This document shows positions 42,026 through 50,894 of a stretch of 64,000 bases of DNA, one piece after another; positions within the stretch are counted from its first letter, which is position 1, and each line of letters begins with the position of its first letter. This stretch comes from Phycisphaerae bacterium. Its GTDB lineage: Bacteria > Planctomycetota > Phycisphaerae > JAJVII01. A program made the position numbers and the translations under genes. The notes beneath the pieces were generated by a model that saw only the letters and a list, made by a program, of their open reading frames with translations, was not told the DNA's origin and did not search any database. Where the stretch lies: assembly GCA_022072085.1 (NCBI GenBank), contig JAJVII010000033.1:1-64000 (forward strand), in the 5' to 3' direction.

Positions 42026-42930
42026 ATACCCTCCCCCCGCAGCTTGGGATCCAGGGCGTCGCGCAGGGCGTCGCCGAAGATGTGCAGGGCGTAACTGATG
42101 ATGAAGATCGCCACGGCCGCGGCGGTAAGCTGCTGCCAGTGGCCCTTGGCCAGTTCCTGGCCGCCGTCGCGGATCATCTTCCCCCAGCTCGGCACGTCGA
42201 CGACGCCCAGGCCCAGGTAGGTCAGGATGACCTCGGCGTGGATGTACCCGACGAAGCTGAGGCTGAAGGTGATGATGACCAGGTGAAAGACGTTGGGGAT
42301 GAGATACCTGAACAGGATGCGCGAATTGGACACGCCGATGGCCCGGGCGGCGACGATGTAGTCTCGGTCGCGGTGCTTGATGACCTCGCCGCGAATGAGG
42401 CGGCAGAGCCCGACCCAGCCGGTCAGCCCCAGCGCCAGGTAGACGGCGTTGATGCCGGTCAGCCGGAAGTGCCACCCGAACAGGTCAAACTGCTTGTCCT
42501 TGAGCACGAATGCAAAGGCCATCAGCAGCAGGATGCCCGGGATCGACGCGAGTGTCGAGTAGAGCCATGTGATCAGTTCGTCGATGATGCCGCCGAAAAA
42601 GCCGGCGACGGTTCCGAGCACCGTGCCGATGACGGCTGCCAGCAACGCCGCGACCGTCGCGACGGTCAGTGCGACGCGCGTTCCGTAGATGGTCTGGAAC
42701 AGGATGTCCTGGCCCTGGATGTCGGTTCCCAGCCAGTGCTGGAGACTGCACCCCTCGTTGTTCCGGGTGTAGTCGCCCTTGTCCCAGTCCGGGAAGCCCA
42801 CACCGGTGAAGGCCCAGATCGCCAGGCCGATGTAGAGGACGATGATGGCCAGGCAGAACATGGTCAGCCGCTGGCGTCGCATCCGTCGCCAGGCCTCGAC
42901 CCACTGGTTGGCACTTCGCTGCGAAGGCAT
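42022..42930 (-). CDS. oppC: Oligopeptide ABC permease (OppC-like), set 1
   Basis: 302 aa, six predicted helices. The N-terminal helix RQRLTMFCLAIIVLYIGLAI, then a loop with GTDIQGQDILFQTIYGTRVA typical of OppC/DppC, and the EAA motif near ARAIGVSNSRILFRYLIPNV (A-x-G-x-S-x-x-x-I). It lies 2 nt downstream of oppB and overlaps oppD by 4 nt. Confidence 0.93.
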   Translation of the reverse strand: MPSQRSANQWVEAWRRMRRQRLTMFCLAIIVLYIGLAIWAFTGVGFPDWDKGDYTRNNEGCSLQHWLGTDIQGQDILFQTIYGTRVALTVATVAALLAAVIGTVLGTVAGFFGGIIDELITWLYSTLASIPGILLLMAFAFVLKDKQFDLFGWHFRLTGINAVYLALGLTGWVGLCRLIRGEVIKHRDRDYIVAARAIGVSNSRILFRYLIPNVFHLVIITFSLSFVGYIHAEVILTYLGLGVVDVPSWGKMIRDGGQELAKGHWQQLTAAAVAIFIISYALHIFGDALRDALDPKLRGEGI

Positions 42931-42932
42931 CG

Positions 42933-43919
42933 TTACCTCAATGAAACGCGCGGATCGACCATGGCGTAACAGATGTCCGTGACGATCAGGGCGCTCAGGT
43001 AGATGAGCGAGCCCACGAACGTCATGGCGTTGAGGACCGGCCAGTCGGCCTGGTCCACGGCCTCGGCCATCATGGCGCCCAGGCCCGGAATGCCGAAATA
43101 CCGCTCCAGCAGCAGCGAACCCAGGAACAGGAACGGGATGATGACGACCACCTGCGTGATGATCGGGATCATGGCGTTCTTGAGGACGTGGCGGAACATG
43201 ACGGAGGTTTCGCCGACGCCCTTGGCGCGGGCAGTGCGGACGTAGTCGGCGTTGCTCTCGTCGAGCATGACCGTGCGGTAGAACCGCACCCCGCCGCCCA
43301 GGCCGGCGATGACGCCCAGCACGACGGGCAGCGCGACATAGCGGAGCACGCCGGGGCCGAAATGACTGGGATAGCCGCTGATGGGGAACCAGCCCAGCTT
43401 GTAGGCCAGGTAGTACTGCCCGAAAATGATGAACGCCAGGAAGGGGAAACTCATGCCCAGCAGCGAGAGCACGACGATCAGGCGGTCGAGAATGCGGCCG
43501 CGCTGAAACGCGCAGACCATGGCGATGGTGATCTCCAGGAACAGCGCGATGATGAACGAGGGAATCTGGATCGCCAGACTCGGGCCGGCACCGTTCTTGA
43601 CCATCGTGCTGATGTCCTGCTTGTACTGGGTCGACTGGCCGAAATTGAGCGTGAACGTGTCTTTGAAGTGGTTAAAGAGCTGATTGTCCGCGAATTCACG
43701 GTAGTCGCCCTTGTGCAGAGCCGAGAACTGCGGCCAGAGCGGTTTGTCGAATCCGAGCTGGTGGCGGAGTTCGTCCTTGTATTCTTTGGTGGCCAGCTTG
43801 CCGGCAATCCGGTCGGTCGGGTCGCCGCTGATGGCACGGAAGAGCAGGAACGTGATCAGGACGATCCCGATCAGAATGGGAATGACGTATAGCAGCCTGC
43901 GGATGATGTAGGCGGTCAT
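42933..43919 (-). CDS. oppB: Oligopeptide ABC permease (OppB-like), set 1
   Basis: 328 aa, TAYIIRRLLYVIPILIGIVL as first helix, six predicted helices and the EAA loop ARAKGVGETSVMFRHVLKNA. The N-terminal periplasmic loop (residues ~30-110) is longer than in E. coli OppB. Lies 6 nt after the binding-protein gene. The pair OppB/OppC forms the channel. Confidence 0.93.
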   Translation of the reverse strand: MTAYIIRRLLYVIPILIGIVLITFLLFRAISGDPTDRIAGKLATKEYKDELRHQLGFDKPLWPQFSALHKGDYREFADNQLFNHFKDTFTLNFGQSTQYKQDISTMVKNGAGPSLAIQIPSFIIALFLEITIAMVCAFQRGRILDRLIVVLSLLGMSFPFLAFIIFGQYYLAYKLGWFPISGYPSHFGPGVLRYVALPVVLGVIAGLGGGVRFYRTVMLDESNADYVRTARAKGVGETSVMFRHVLKNAMIPIITQVVVIIPFLFLGSLLLERYFGIPGLGAMMAEAVDQADWPVLNAMTFVGSLIYLSALIVTDICYAMVDPRVSLR

Positions 43920-43925
43920 CGGGCG

Positions 43926-45719
43926 TCACTCGCTCTCTTTCAGCCGCCGTTTCCGCAAGGCCATGTCAACCCGCTGATACTTGAGCGTTCCATTGGCGAA
44001 GTCATTCGGCTTGTAGTTCTTCAGCCAGTCGTAGTGGAGGATGAACGCCAGCCGATAGTGCGTGATCAGCCACGGGCAATCCTCTATGACGATATCCTCC
44101 ATCTTCTGATACAGCGGGATGCGATCATTCAGGCTGGGCAGCCCCTTGGCCTGCTCGTAGAGCCGATCGAACTCAGGATTGCTGTAGTTGGTCCCGTTGG
44201 GCCCGGGAGATCGGTTCTTGCTGTAGAACAGCAGCAGGAACGATTCGGCGTCGGGGTAATCGGCGACCCAGCCCAGACCGAACAACTGGTGGCTGCGTGT
44301 CTTCTGGGCCTCCTGGAATCGAGGCCAGGTCATGTAGTCCACCTCGACGTCCAGCCCGATCTGCTTCATCTGGATGCGGAAGAACTTGCCCATCTGCGTG
44401 ACCGTGGTGTCGGTCCCGCCCAACGCCAGGCGCATGGGCGGAATCGGGCCGCCCTGGATCTTCTCGGCCTCGGCCAGTTTCGCCTTGGCCAGGTCCAGGT
44501 CGAACGCAACATACGGATTGACCTTGTCCGTCCGATAGCCGGGGAACATCGAAGGGATGGGGCCCTTGGGGAGTTCGCCACGGCCGTTGAGGAAGGTGTC
44601 GATGTAGACCTGGCGATTGAACGCCAGGCTCATCGCCTGACGTAGCGGCTTGTTCGTGCCGATCACCGGGTCGTCCATGTTGAAGCCGTAGTAGTAGACC
44701 GACGGGTCCTTGAACTTGTTCAGGGAGATGCCTTTCCTGGCCAGGTCCGGGCTCAACTCGCGGTCGACGGTGATCGCCTGCGAGAAGTTGTCCTTGGGGA
44801 TGCCGGCCGAGTCGATGTTGCCCTTGAGGAAGTTCAGCCAGTAAGGCTGGTCCTCCTCGATGATGCTCCACTCGACCCGGTCGATGAAGGGGATGCGCTT
44901 GCCCGCATCGTCGAGGAAGCCGGCTTCCTTGTCGCCCGGCTCGCCCTCGGTGGGATAGTGCTCTCCGCGGAAGTTGGGGTTGCGGATCATCGAGAAGCTG
45001 CTCTTGCCGGCGTAGCCGCCCACCAGGATGTATGGCCCTGTGCCAACGGGATGGTTGGCGATCTCGCTGTCGTATCTCTCGACAACCTCCCGGGCCACCG
45101 CCGCCGTCGGCAGGTGGGCCAGCCAGTAGAGCAGGAAGTTGTGCGGTTTGGTCAGCTTGATCTGAAGCGTGTGACTGTCCAGCGCCTTGAGTCCTTCGAC
45201 CTCGCGGTCGTAGTCCACGTGGTTGTTGTTGGCGGTGTAGTCGCGGAACTCGTCCAGCCCGACGACGTAACCGGCGAACACCGCGGAGTAGTTCGTCGAA
45301 CGGTTATTCAGATCGGCCATCCGCTTCCACGAGTAGACGAAGTCCTGGGCCAGCAGCTCACGGCCCCTGCCCTCCCGGAAGGCCGGATCGTCGGCGAACC
45401 GTATCCCCTTGCGGATCGGGATGGTCCAGGTCATCTGGTCGTCGCTGATCGTGGGCATGTCGTCGGCCAGCAGGGGGATGACCTCGTAGGGCCGCTTGAG
45501 GTACGCATAGGTGTAGAGAGTTTCGAAGATCTGGCTGCCGACCGACGAACTGGTCGTGTCGCCGATGTCCTGGGGGTCCAGCCCGCGAATCTTGGAGCCC
45601 AGCGCGATGTGGCGGACCATTTCGCCCGCGTCATCGCCGCTCGAGGAGAGCATGGGAATGATGATGAACGCCGCCGCGAACAGGGCCGCCAGCACGCCGA
45701 TTCCGATCCATAGCTTCAT
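43926..45719 (-). CDS. oppA: Oligopeptide-binding protein (OppA/SBP_bac_5), set 1
   Basis: 597 aa with an N-terminal signal-anchor (LWIGIGVLAALFAAAFIIIP) instead of a cleaved lipoprotein signal. SBP_bac_5 features: LGSKIRGLDPQDIGDTTSS, ETLYTYAYLKRPYEVIPLLA, MTWTIPIRKGIRFADDP and GTGPYILVGGYAGKSSF. It captures peptides in the periplasm; length fits the family (about 540-600). The ligand is not deducible. It lies 27 nt downstream of the second OppC and starts the second half of the operon. Confidence 0.93.
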   Translation of the reverse strand: MKLWIGIGVLAALFAAAFIIIPMLSSSGDDAGEMVRHIALGSKIRGLDPQDIGDTTSSSVGSQIFETLYTYAYLKRPYEVIPLLADDMPTISDDQMTWTIPIRKGIRFADDPAFREGRGRELLAQDFVYSWKRMADLNNRSTNYSAVFAGYVVGLDEFRDYTANNNHVDYDREVEGLKALDSHTLQIKLTKPHNFLLYWLAHLPTAAVAREVVERYDSEIANHPVGTGPYILVGGYAGKSSFSMIRNPNFRGEHYPTEGEPGDKEAGFLDDAGKRIPFIDRVEWSIIEEDQPYWLNFLKGNIDSAGIPKDNFSQAITVDRELSPDLARKGISLNKFKDPSVYYYGFNMDDPVIGTNKPLRQAMSLAFNRQVYIDTFLNGRGELPKGPIPSMFPGYRTDKVNPYVAFDLDLAKAKLAEAEKIQGGPIPPMRLALGGTDTTVTQMGKFFRIQMKQIGLDVEVDYMTWPRFQEAQKTRSHQLFGLGWVADYPDAESFLLLFYSKNRSPGPNGTNYSNPEFDRLYEQAKGLPSLNDRIPLYQKMEDIVIEDCPWLITHYRLAFILHYDWLKNYKPNDFANGTLKYQRVDMALRKRRLKESE

Positions 45720-45746
45720 GGTCAGACTCCCGGTCCGGGATTCCGC

Positions 45747-46697
45747 TTATTTCCGCCGCTTCAATTGCGGGTCGAAGGCGTCCCGCAGGCCGTCGCCTAT
45801 CAGGTTCAGGCTCAACAGCGTCGCCGCCAGCATCAGGCAGGGGAAAAACACCAGCCACCAGCGACTGATTACCGGGTTCATTGCGGCCACGCCGTCGCTG
45901 GCCAAGGAACCCCAACTGGCCATGGGCGCCTGCACGCCGATCCCCAGGAAGCTCAGGAACGACTCCTGGAGAATCGCCTGGGGGATGATCAACGTCGCGT
46001 ATACGATAATCGGACCCAGCAGGTTTGGCAACAAGTGGACCCGGATGATCCGCCACGGACCGGCCCCGGCTGCCACCGCCGCCGCAACGTAGTCGTTGTT
46101 CTTCAGGCTGAGCACCTGCCCGCGCACGACCCGGGCCATCGTCAGCCAACTCACCGCCCCGATCGCCAGAAACAGCACGATGACGCTCGCGGTCCCCGTC
46201 GCCGGTTGATCCCTGCTGCCCAGAATCTCGGCCAACGGTGTCTCGAACGCCACCTTGATCAGGATCACCAGCAGGATGTACGGCAGGCCGTAGAGCACGT
46301 CCACAAAGCGCATCATCACGCCGTCGATTCGCCCGCCGAAGTAGCCGGCCACCGCGCCCCACGTCACGCCGATGGTCACCGAAATCAACGCCGCCATCAG
46401 CCCGACGGCCAGGCTCAGGCCCCCGCCGTAGAGCGTGCGGACCATCAGGTCGCGCCCCAGACGGTCCCTGCCGAAGAGGTGGCTCATGCTCGGCCGTTCC
46501 AGCACGTGGGCGAGATCCTGCCGGTCGTAACGCTTGTCGTGGCGGGCGTAGAGGAATCCCACCAGCGACGCCGACACCTCGATCGCCAGCAGGGCCATGC
46601 CCAGCCAGACCATCTTGCTCCGCCAGAAGCGGCGCATCGCCCGGCGGGCCGGCGAGTCGGATGTCCGGTCGATGCCGAGGGCGGCGGCGCGGCTCAT
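45747..46697 (-). CDS. oppC: Oligopeptide ABC permease (OppC-like), set 2
   Basis: 316 aa from the ATG at 46697, overlapping the set 2 oppB stop by 4 nt. Helices and loop GRDRLGRDLMVRTLYGGGLS (the DPP/OPP permease GTD-xGRD motif) and the EAA loop AAAVAAGAGPWRIIRVHLLP. Sequence clearly differs from set 1 OppC, so this is an old duplication or an independent acquisition. Confidence 0.93.
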   Translation of the reverse strand: MSRAAALGIDRTSDSPARRAMRRFWRSKMVWLGMALLAIEVSASLVGFLYARHDKRYDRQDLAHVLERPSMSHLFGRDRLGRDLMVRTLYGGGLSLAVGLMAALISVTIGVTWGAVAGYFGGRIDGVMMRFVDVLYGLPYILLVILIKVAFETPLAEILGSRDQPATGTASVIVLFLAIGAVSWLTMARVVRGQVLSLKNNDYVAAAVAAGAGPWRIIRVHLLPNLLGPIIVYATLIIPQAILQESFLSFLGIGVQAPMASWGSLASDGVAAMNPVISRWWLVFFPCLMLAATLLSLNLIGDGLRDAFDPQLKRRK

Positions 46698-47668
46698 GGC
46701 TGGCCCTCCAGGTGAATCCGTGGGTCCAGCCAGTGATACGCGAGGTCCACGATCAGGTTGGCCACGATCAGCAGCGTCGAGTAGATCAGCACCGTCCCGA
46801 GGATCAGGGCGTAGTCCTTGCTGGTGACCGAGTCCACGAACGCCCTGCCGATGCCGGGCACGTCGAATATCTGCTCGACGACGAAGCTGCCGGTCAGGAT
46901 GCTCGCGGTGGCCGGCCCCAGGAAGCTCATCACCGGCAGGAAGGCCTGCTTGAACGCGTGCTTGAGGACCACCTGGCTGCCGGGCAGCCCCTTGGCCCGG
47001 GCGGTGCGGATGTGATCCTGGCTGAGCACGTCCAGCATCCCTGCCCGCATCAGCCTGCCGATGTAGGCCGTGAACGGCAGGCTCAGCGCCACCCCCGGCA
47101 GCACGAGCTGGCTGGGCGAGCCCCATCCGCCGACGGGGAACAGCGGCCAGGCGAACGCGAACATCCACAGCAGCACGGCCCCGATGACGAACAGCGGCAG
47201 GCTGATGCCGATCAGGGCGTAGACCGTCACGAGGTAGTCGATCGGGCCGTGGCTGTAGACCCCGGCCAGGATCCCCAGCGTACAGCCGACCAGGACCGAC
47301 AGGCAGAGCGCGAACGCCCCCAGCAGCAGCGACCGCGGCAGGGCGTGGCCGATGATCTCGCTGACGGTCATGTCCTCGAACTGGCTGGACAGGCCCAAGT
47401 CGCCGTGGACGACGAGTCGGCTGAGGAAGCCCCAGTACATGCGGCCGTTGTCGGCCCACCGCTGGGCGAAGGTCTGGTCCTTCAGTTCCTCCGGGCTGCG
47501 GATGATCACGCCGTAGCGTTCGGCGATGAGCTTCTTGTTCTCCGCGGGCGTCTTGTCGCCGACGAACGGATTGCCCCCGTGCATGGAGATCAGCGCAAAC
47601 GTGACCGTGTAGATCACCAGCAGGATCAGCGGGAGTTGAATCAGTCTGCGAAGGATGTAGGCGGTCAC
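46694..47668 (-). CDS. oppB: Oligopeptide ABC permease (OppB-like), set 2
   Basis: 324 aa from a GTG at 47668 that overlaps the set 2 binding-protein stop. First helix YILRRLIQLPLILLVIYTVT, EAA loop ARAKGLPGSQVVLKHAFKQA. It is shorter than set 1 OppB in the first periplasmic loop. An ATG is absent; the GTGA overlap and GGGCAGGAA upstream fix the start. Confidence 0.92.
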   Translation of the reverse strand: MTAYILRRLIQLPLILLVIYTVTFALISMHGGNPFVGDKTPAENKKLIAERYGVIIRSPEELKDQTFAQRWADNGRMYWGFLSRLVVHGDLGLSSQFEDMTVSEIIGHALPRSLLLGAFALCLSVLVGCTLGILAGVYSHGPIDYLVTVYALIGISLPLFVIGAVLLWMFAFAWPLFPVGGWGSPSQLVLPGVALSLPFTAYIGRLMRAGMLDVLSQDHIRTARAKGLPGSQVVLKHAFKQAFLPVMSFLGPATASILTGSFVVEQIFDVPGIGRAFVDSVTSKDYALILGTVLIYSTLLIVANLIVDLAYHWLDPRIHLEGQP

Positions 47669-49383
47669 TTCCTGCCCACCCCCTTGAGCATGATCTGTTG
47701 CTTGGGGTTGTCCCAGATGCCCGTGATGTTCTCGCGATACAGCAGTTGGCCAACGTACTGGTAGACCGGGATCACCCCCACCTGCCCGTCCACGAGGATT
47801 TTCTCGGCCTGCTCCAGCATGGCGAAGCGTTTGGCCGGGTCGGTCTCGGCCGCCGCGTCGGCCAGCAGGCGGTCGTATTCCGGCACATCGAACTGGCCGT
47901 CGTTGTTGCCGTCGCCGGAGCGGAACATCTCGAGGAAGCCGTTGGGGTCGGAATAGTCGGTGAACCAGCCGCTGCGGGCGATCTCGAACTTGTGCTCGTC
48001 CATTCGCTGGCCCGCGACGGTGAGCACGAGCCCTTCCAGCCGCACGTCGATACCCAGTTCCTTTCGCCAGACGTTGCAGACGTACTGAGCGATCAGCTCG
48101 TGCTCCTTGGAGGTGTTGAACAGCAGGCTCATCGGGGGGAACCCCTTGCCGCCTGGATAGCCCGCCTCGGCCAGCAGCCGCCGGGCCGCTTCGGGGTCGA
48201 ACGCGGGCCCCTCCTGCGGCCGGTACTCGACGCGCCGGCCGGATGCATCGGTCGTGAACAGCCCCGGCGTGACGAACGACCGCTGGGCCCGCTGGCCGCC
48301 CGCGGTGATCTGCGTGACGATCCGCTCGCGATCGACGCAACTGGCCAGCGCCCGGCGGACGAGCACATTGTCCAACGGCGGCTGCTTGCAGTTGAGCCGA
48401 TAGTAGTAGGTCCCGTGCACGGGAAAGACGTGCAGGTCGGGCCGTTCGCCCTGGGCCTTGAGCCGCAGGAGTTCCTTGCTCACGTCCCCCGGCAGGGTGG
48501 TCAGCAGGTCGGCCCCGCCGGTCTGGTAGATGCAGAATTGCGTGCTGGGGTCCTCGGTCGCCCGCAGTTCGATTCGCTGGCTGGGCACGTGCTCGCGGTC
48601 CCAGTAGTGCGGGTTCCGCCTGAGAAGGAGTCGCCGGCGGAACTCCCATCGCTCCAGCATGAACGGCCCGTTGCTGACCAGGTTCGGCGGCTTGAGCCAA
48701 TCTGTCGCGTAGTACGGCGGCGCGTTGGAGGGGTGCTCCAGGAACGGCTGCATTGACCCGGCGTGCAGCGGCAGGAACGTCGCGAAGGCGACCAGTTCGG
48801 GGAAGTAGGCGACCGGCCTGGCCAGCGTAACTTCCAGCGTCCGGTCGTCGGGGCAGCGGATGGCGACCGTGGCCGCGTCGGGCTGCGGCGGCGGTGATGC
48901 AAACTTCGCCCGTTCGTCGGCTGTGCCCCAGCGGCCGGCCTGGTAGTCCTTCATGCGGGCGTAGTATTCCTCCGCCCCGTCGATCAGCGTCATGTAGGTG
49001 TAGTAGTCGCTTGCGTTGACGGGATCCAGCACGCGCAGCCAGGCAAAGCGGAAGTCGCCGGACACCACCGGGTCGCCGTTGGACCACCGCACGTCGGCCC
49101 GCAGATGAAAGGTGTAGGTTCGCCCGTCCGGCGAGATCTCGTACCGCTCAGCCACGCCGGGGATGACCGCCAGCGTCCGGGGGTCGGTCGTCAGCAGCCC
49201 TTCCCACAGTCCGTAGGCCGTGCGGATGTCGTGCATCCAACTCATGCGGGCGGGGTCGAGGTTCTTCACCGGCGCGCCGTTGAGCAGGACCACGTCGGCC
49301 CGCGGCTGCGCCGACGTCAGCGCCAGCACGCCGACCAGGGCCAGCACGACCAGCAGCGCGGTGATGACCAGAAACTTGTACAT
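47665..49383 (-). CDS. oppA: Oligopeptide-binding protein (OppA/SBP_bac_5), set 2
   Basis: 572 aa from the ATG at 49383; an in-frame TTG at 49398 is less likely. The N-terminus MYKFLVITALLVVLALVGVL is a signal-anchor. DIRTAYGLWEGLLTTDPRTL, AERYEISPDGRTYTFHLRAD and WSNGDPVVSGDFRFAWLRVL are SBP_bac_5 signatures; the protein is closer to E. coli OppA in these segments than set 1 is. It opens the operon, so its promoter should be in the 80 nt before 49466, where no clear box is seen. Confidence 0.93.
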   Translation of the reverse strand: MYKFLVITALLVVLALVGVLALTSAQPRADVVLLNGAPVKNLDPARMSWMHDIRTAYGLWEGLLTTDPRTLAVIPGVAERYEISPDGRTYTFHLRADVRWSNGDPVVSGDFRFAWLRVLDPVNASDYYTYMTLIDGAEEYYARMKDYQAGRWGTADERAKFASPPPQPDAATVAIRCPDDRTLEVTLARPVAYFPELVAFATFLPLHAGSMQPFLEHPSNAPPYYATDWLKPPNLVSNGPFMLERWEFRRRLLLRRNPHYWDREHVPSQRIELRATEDPSTQFCIYQTGGADLLTTLPGDVSKELLRLKAQGERPDLHVFPVHGTYYYRLNCKQPPLDNVLVRRALASCVDRERIVTQITAGGQRAQRSFVTPGLFTTDASGRRVEYRPQEGPAFDPEAARRLLAEAGYPGGKGFPPMSLLFNTSKEHELIAQYVCNVWRKELGIDVRLEGLVLTVAGQRMDEHKFEIARSGWFTDYSDPNGFLEMFRSGDGNNDGQFDVPEYDRLLADAAAETDPAKRFAMLEQAEKILVDGQVGVIPVYQYVGQLLYRENITGIWDNPKQQIMLKGVGRK

Positions 49384-49465
49384 GCGCTGATACCGCAAAT
49401 GGCCGCCCGCCCGGGGGTCAGCCGAAATCCTGTCGCGGGGCGCCGTGGCGGCGCGGGCGATGCGG

Positions 49466-50641
49466 CTAGTTTGGCTGGGAGGTGCTGTTGGCGCCGGAAG
49501 ACGCCGGCGGGGTCAACTCCTTGGCCGGTTCGCGCACGCCCAGGCTCTTGAGCACGAAGTCCGGCTCGCCCTTGGCGCCGACCAGTTGGTTGACGTCGAG
49601 TTGCAGGAACAGCCAGCGTCCCTCCGAGAGGTCCTCCCGGGTCTTGGCGTTCAGCTTCTGCAACCGGACCGCCGTCCGCTGATCGTTGGTCCCCAGCAGC
49701 AACTCGTCGGACGCCGCCAGCACGGCCTTGGCAGCCTGCGTGGCCACCTCAGCCAGGTCCTCCTGCTGCGACTCGGTCAGTTTTTCGGACTCGGCGTTGC
49801 CCAGCAGGGAGACAGCGTACTTGAGGAGTTGCCCGTCGAGTTCCAGCAGCCTGGCGCGGATGATCCCGTCCGTGCGGTAGTTCTTCATCCAGTCCGCGGC
49901 CACCGCGACGCCGTGGGCCTCGGCCCTGGCGCTGCTCAGCTTACGCTGGTCCAGCAGCGCGATCCGCGCCGCGAAGGCGTCCACGAACGCCTTATACAAC
50001 TCGAGCTGTCGGTCGGGCTGGTTCAGCCGCCTGGGGTCGTTCAGCCGCAGGGCGTCGTAGATGGCCTGGGCAACGTAGACGTTGTCTTCCTTGCCGGCCT
50101 GAGTGACCAGCGCCTTGAGCGGCTGGCTCCACTGCTTGGGCAGCCCGATCGCTGCCATGTCCGCCTGCGACGCCGCCAGGCCCTGGGCCGCGCAGTAGCG
50201 AATGGCCGGGTTGGCGTTGCTCACTCCGTCGGTCAGCACCGAGACCATGTGCAGGTGGCGGATGTTGGCCAGGATCAGCGCAACGTTCACGGCCGTCAGC
50301 GGATCCTTGCTGTCAAGGTATTTCCGCATGTCGTCGGCCAGGATCGGCACCACGTCGCGCCGCCGCTGGCCGCCCAGCTTGGCGTTCTGCGGACCGACGT
50401 TGTCGACGATCTCCTGGCGGGCGGTGGCCCGCTCGCTGGCCGAGATGTTGCCGCGCGTGTTGGCCAGCGTCTCAAGCCGGGTGTCGATCCAGGCCTTGAC
50501 CTTCACGTGTTCGTCGGGCGTCAGGCCGTCACTGCTGGTGAACAGGGGTGAGATGTTGACCGCCGTGTCGCCCTGTGCCGCCAGGGTCGCGGGAATGCTG
50601 AGCAGGGCCATCGCCAGCAGCAACACGTGGAGGTGCCTCAT
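49466..50641 (-). CDS. Exported HEAT-like repeat protein
   Basis: 391 aa. Signal peptide MRHLHVLLLAMALLSIPATL-AAQ. Mostly helical; pairs such as DPLTAVNVALILANIRHLHM, NPAIRYCAAQGLAASQADMA and EDNVYVAQAIYDALRLNDP read as HEAT-type repeats, a scaffold for protein contacts. Ends in a Ser/Asn/Gln-rich tail. No enzymatic motif seen. It may be in the opp operon leader direction but is separated by 82 nt. Confidence 0.65.
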   Translation of the reverse strand: MRHLHVLLLAMALLSIPATLAAQGDTAVNISPLFTSSDGLTPDEHVKVKAWIDTRLETLANTRGNISASERATARQEIVDNVGPQNAKLGGQRRRDVVPILADDMRKYLDSKDPLTAVNVALILANIRHLHMVSVLTDGVSNANPAIRYCAAQGLAASQADMAAIGLPKQWSQPLKALVTQAGKEDNVYVAQAIYDALRLNDPRRLNQPDRQLELYKAFVDAFAARIALLDQRKLSSARAEAHGVAVAADWMKNYRTDGIIRARLLELDGQLLKYAVSLLGNAESEKLTESQQEDLAEVATQAAKAVLAASDELLLGTNDQRTAVRLQKLNAKTREDLSEGRWLFLQLDVNQLVGAKGEPDFVLKSLGVREPAKELTPPASSGANSTSQPN

Positions 50642-50792
50642 CGACTGCTCCCAACATGCGACACGGAAATGTCGTCAGCGCGCTTAACAGCAGCATGGCA
50701 CACGGCTTGCCCGCCGCCGCACCGATCAAGTCGAAGTTAGCAGTGCCCCCCGGCGCTGTCAAGCCTCAATCCCGCGCCGCGCCGGCGGCCTA

Positions 50793-50820
50793 TTGCCATC
50801 ACCGCCGCAGCGGCCATAAT
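50793..50820 (+). promoter_or_regulatory. Promoter of the (alpha/alpha)-barrel enzyme gene
   Basis: TTGCCA at 50793-50798, a 16-nt spacer and CATAAT at 50815-50820, in the 253-nt divergent gap that otherwise shows nothing recognisable. Confidence 0.4.
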
Positions 50821-50894
50821 GCACCGCAGGCCCGCGGCGGCGTTGCGTACGCCGCAGCCGGGGCCTCGCACCCGCACCGAAGGAGCCGCCTCGC

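Noticed and set aside
45747-47753. A continuous frame that would fuse OppB2 and OppC2 regions
   Set aside because: The OppC2 start at 46697 and the OppB2 stop at 46694-46696 overlap as ATGA in different frames. The upstream in-frame part is not protein-like.
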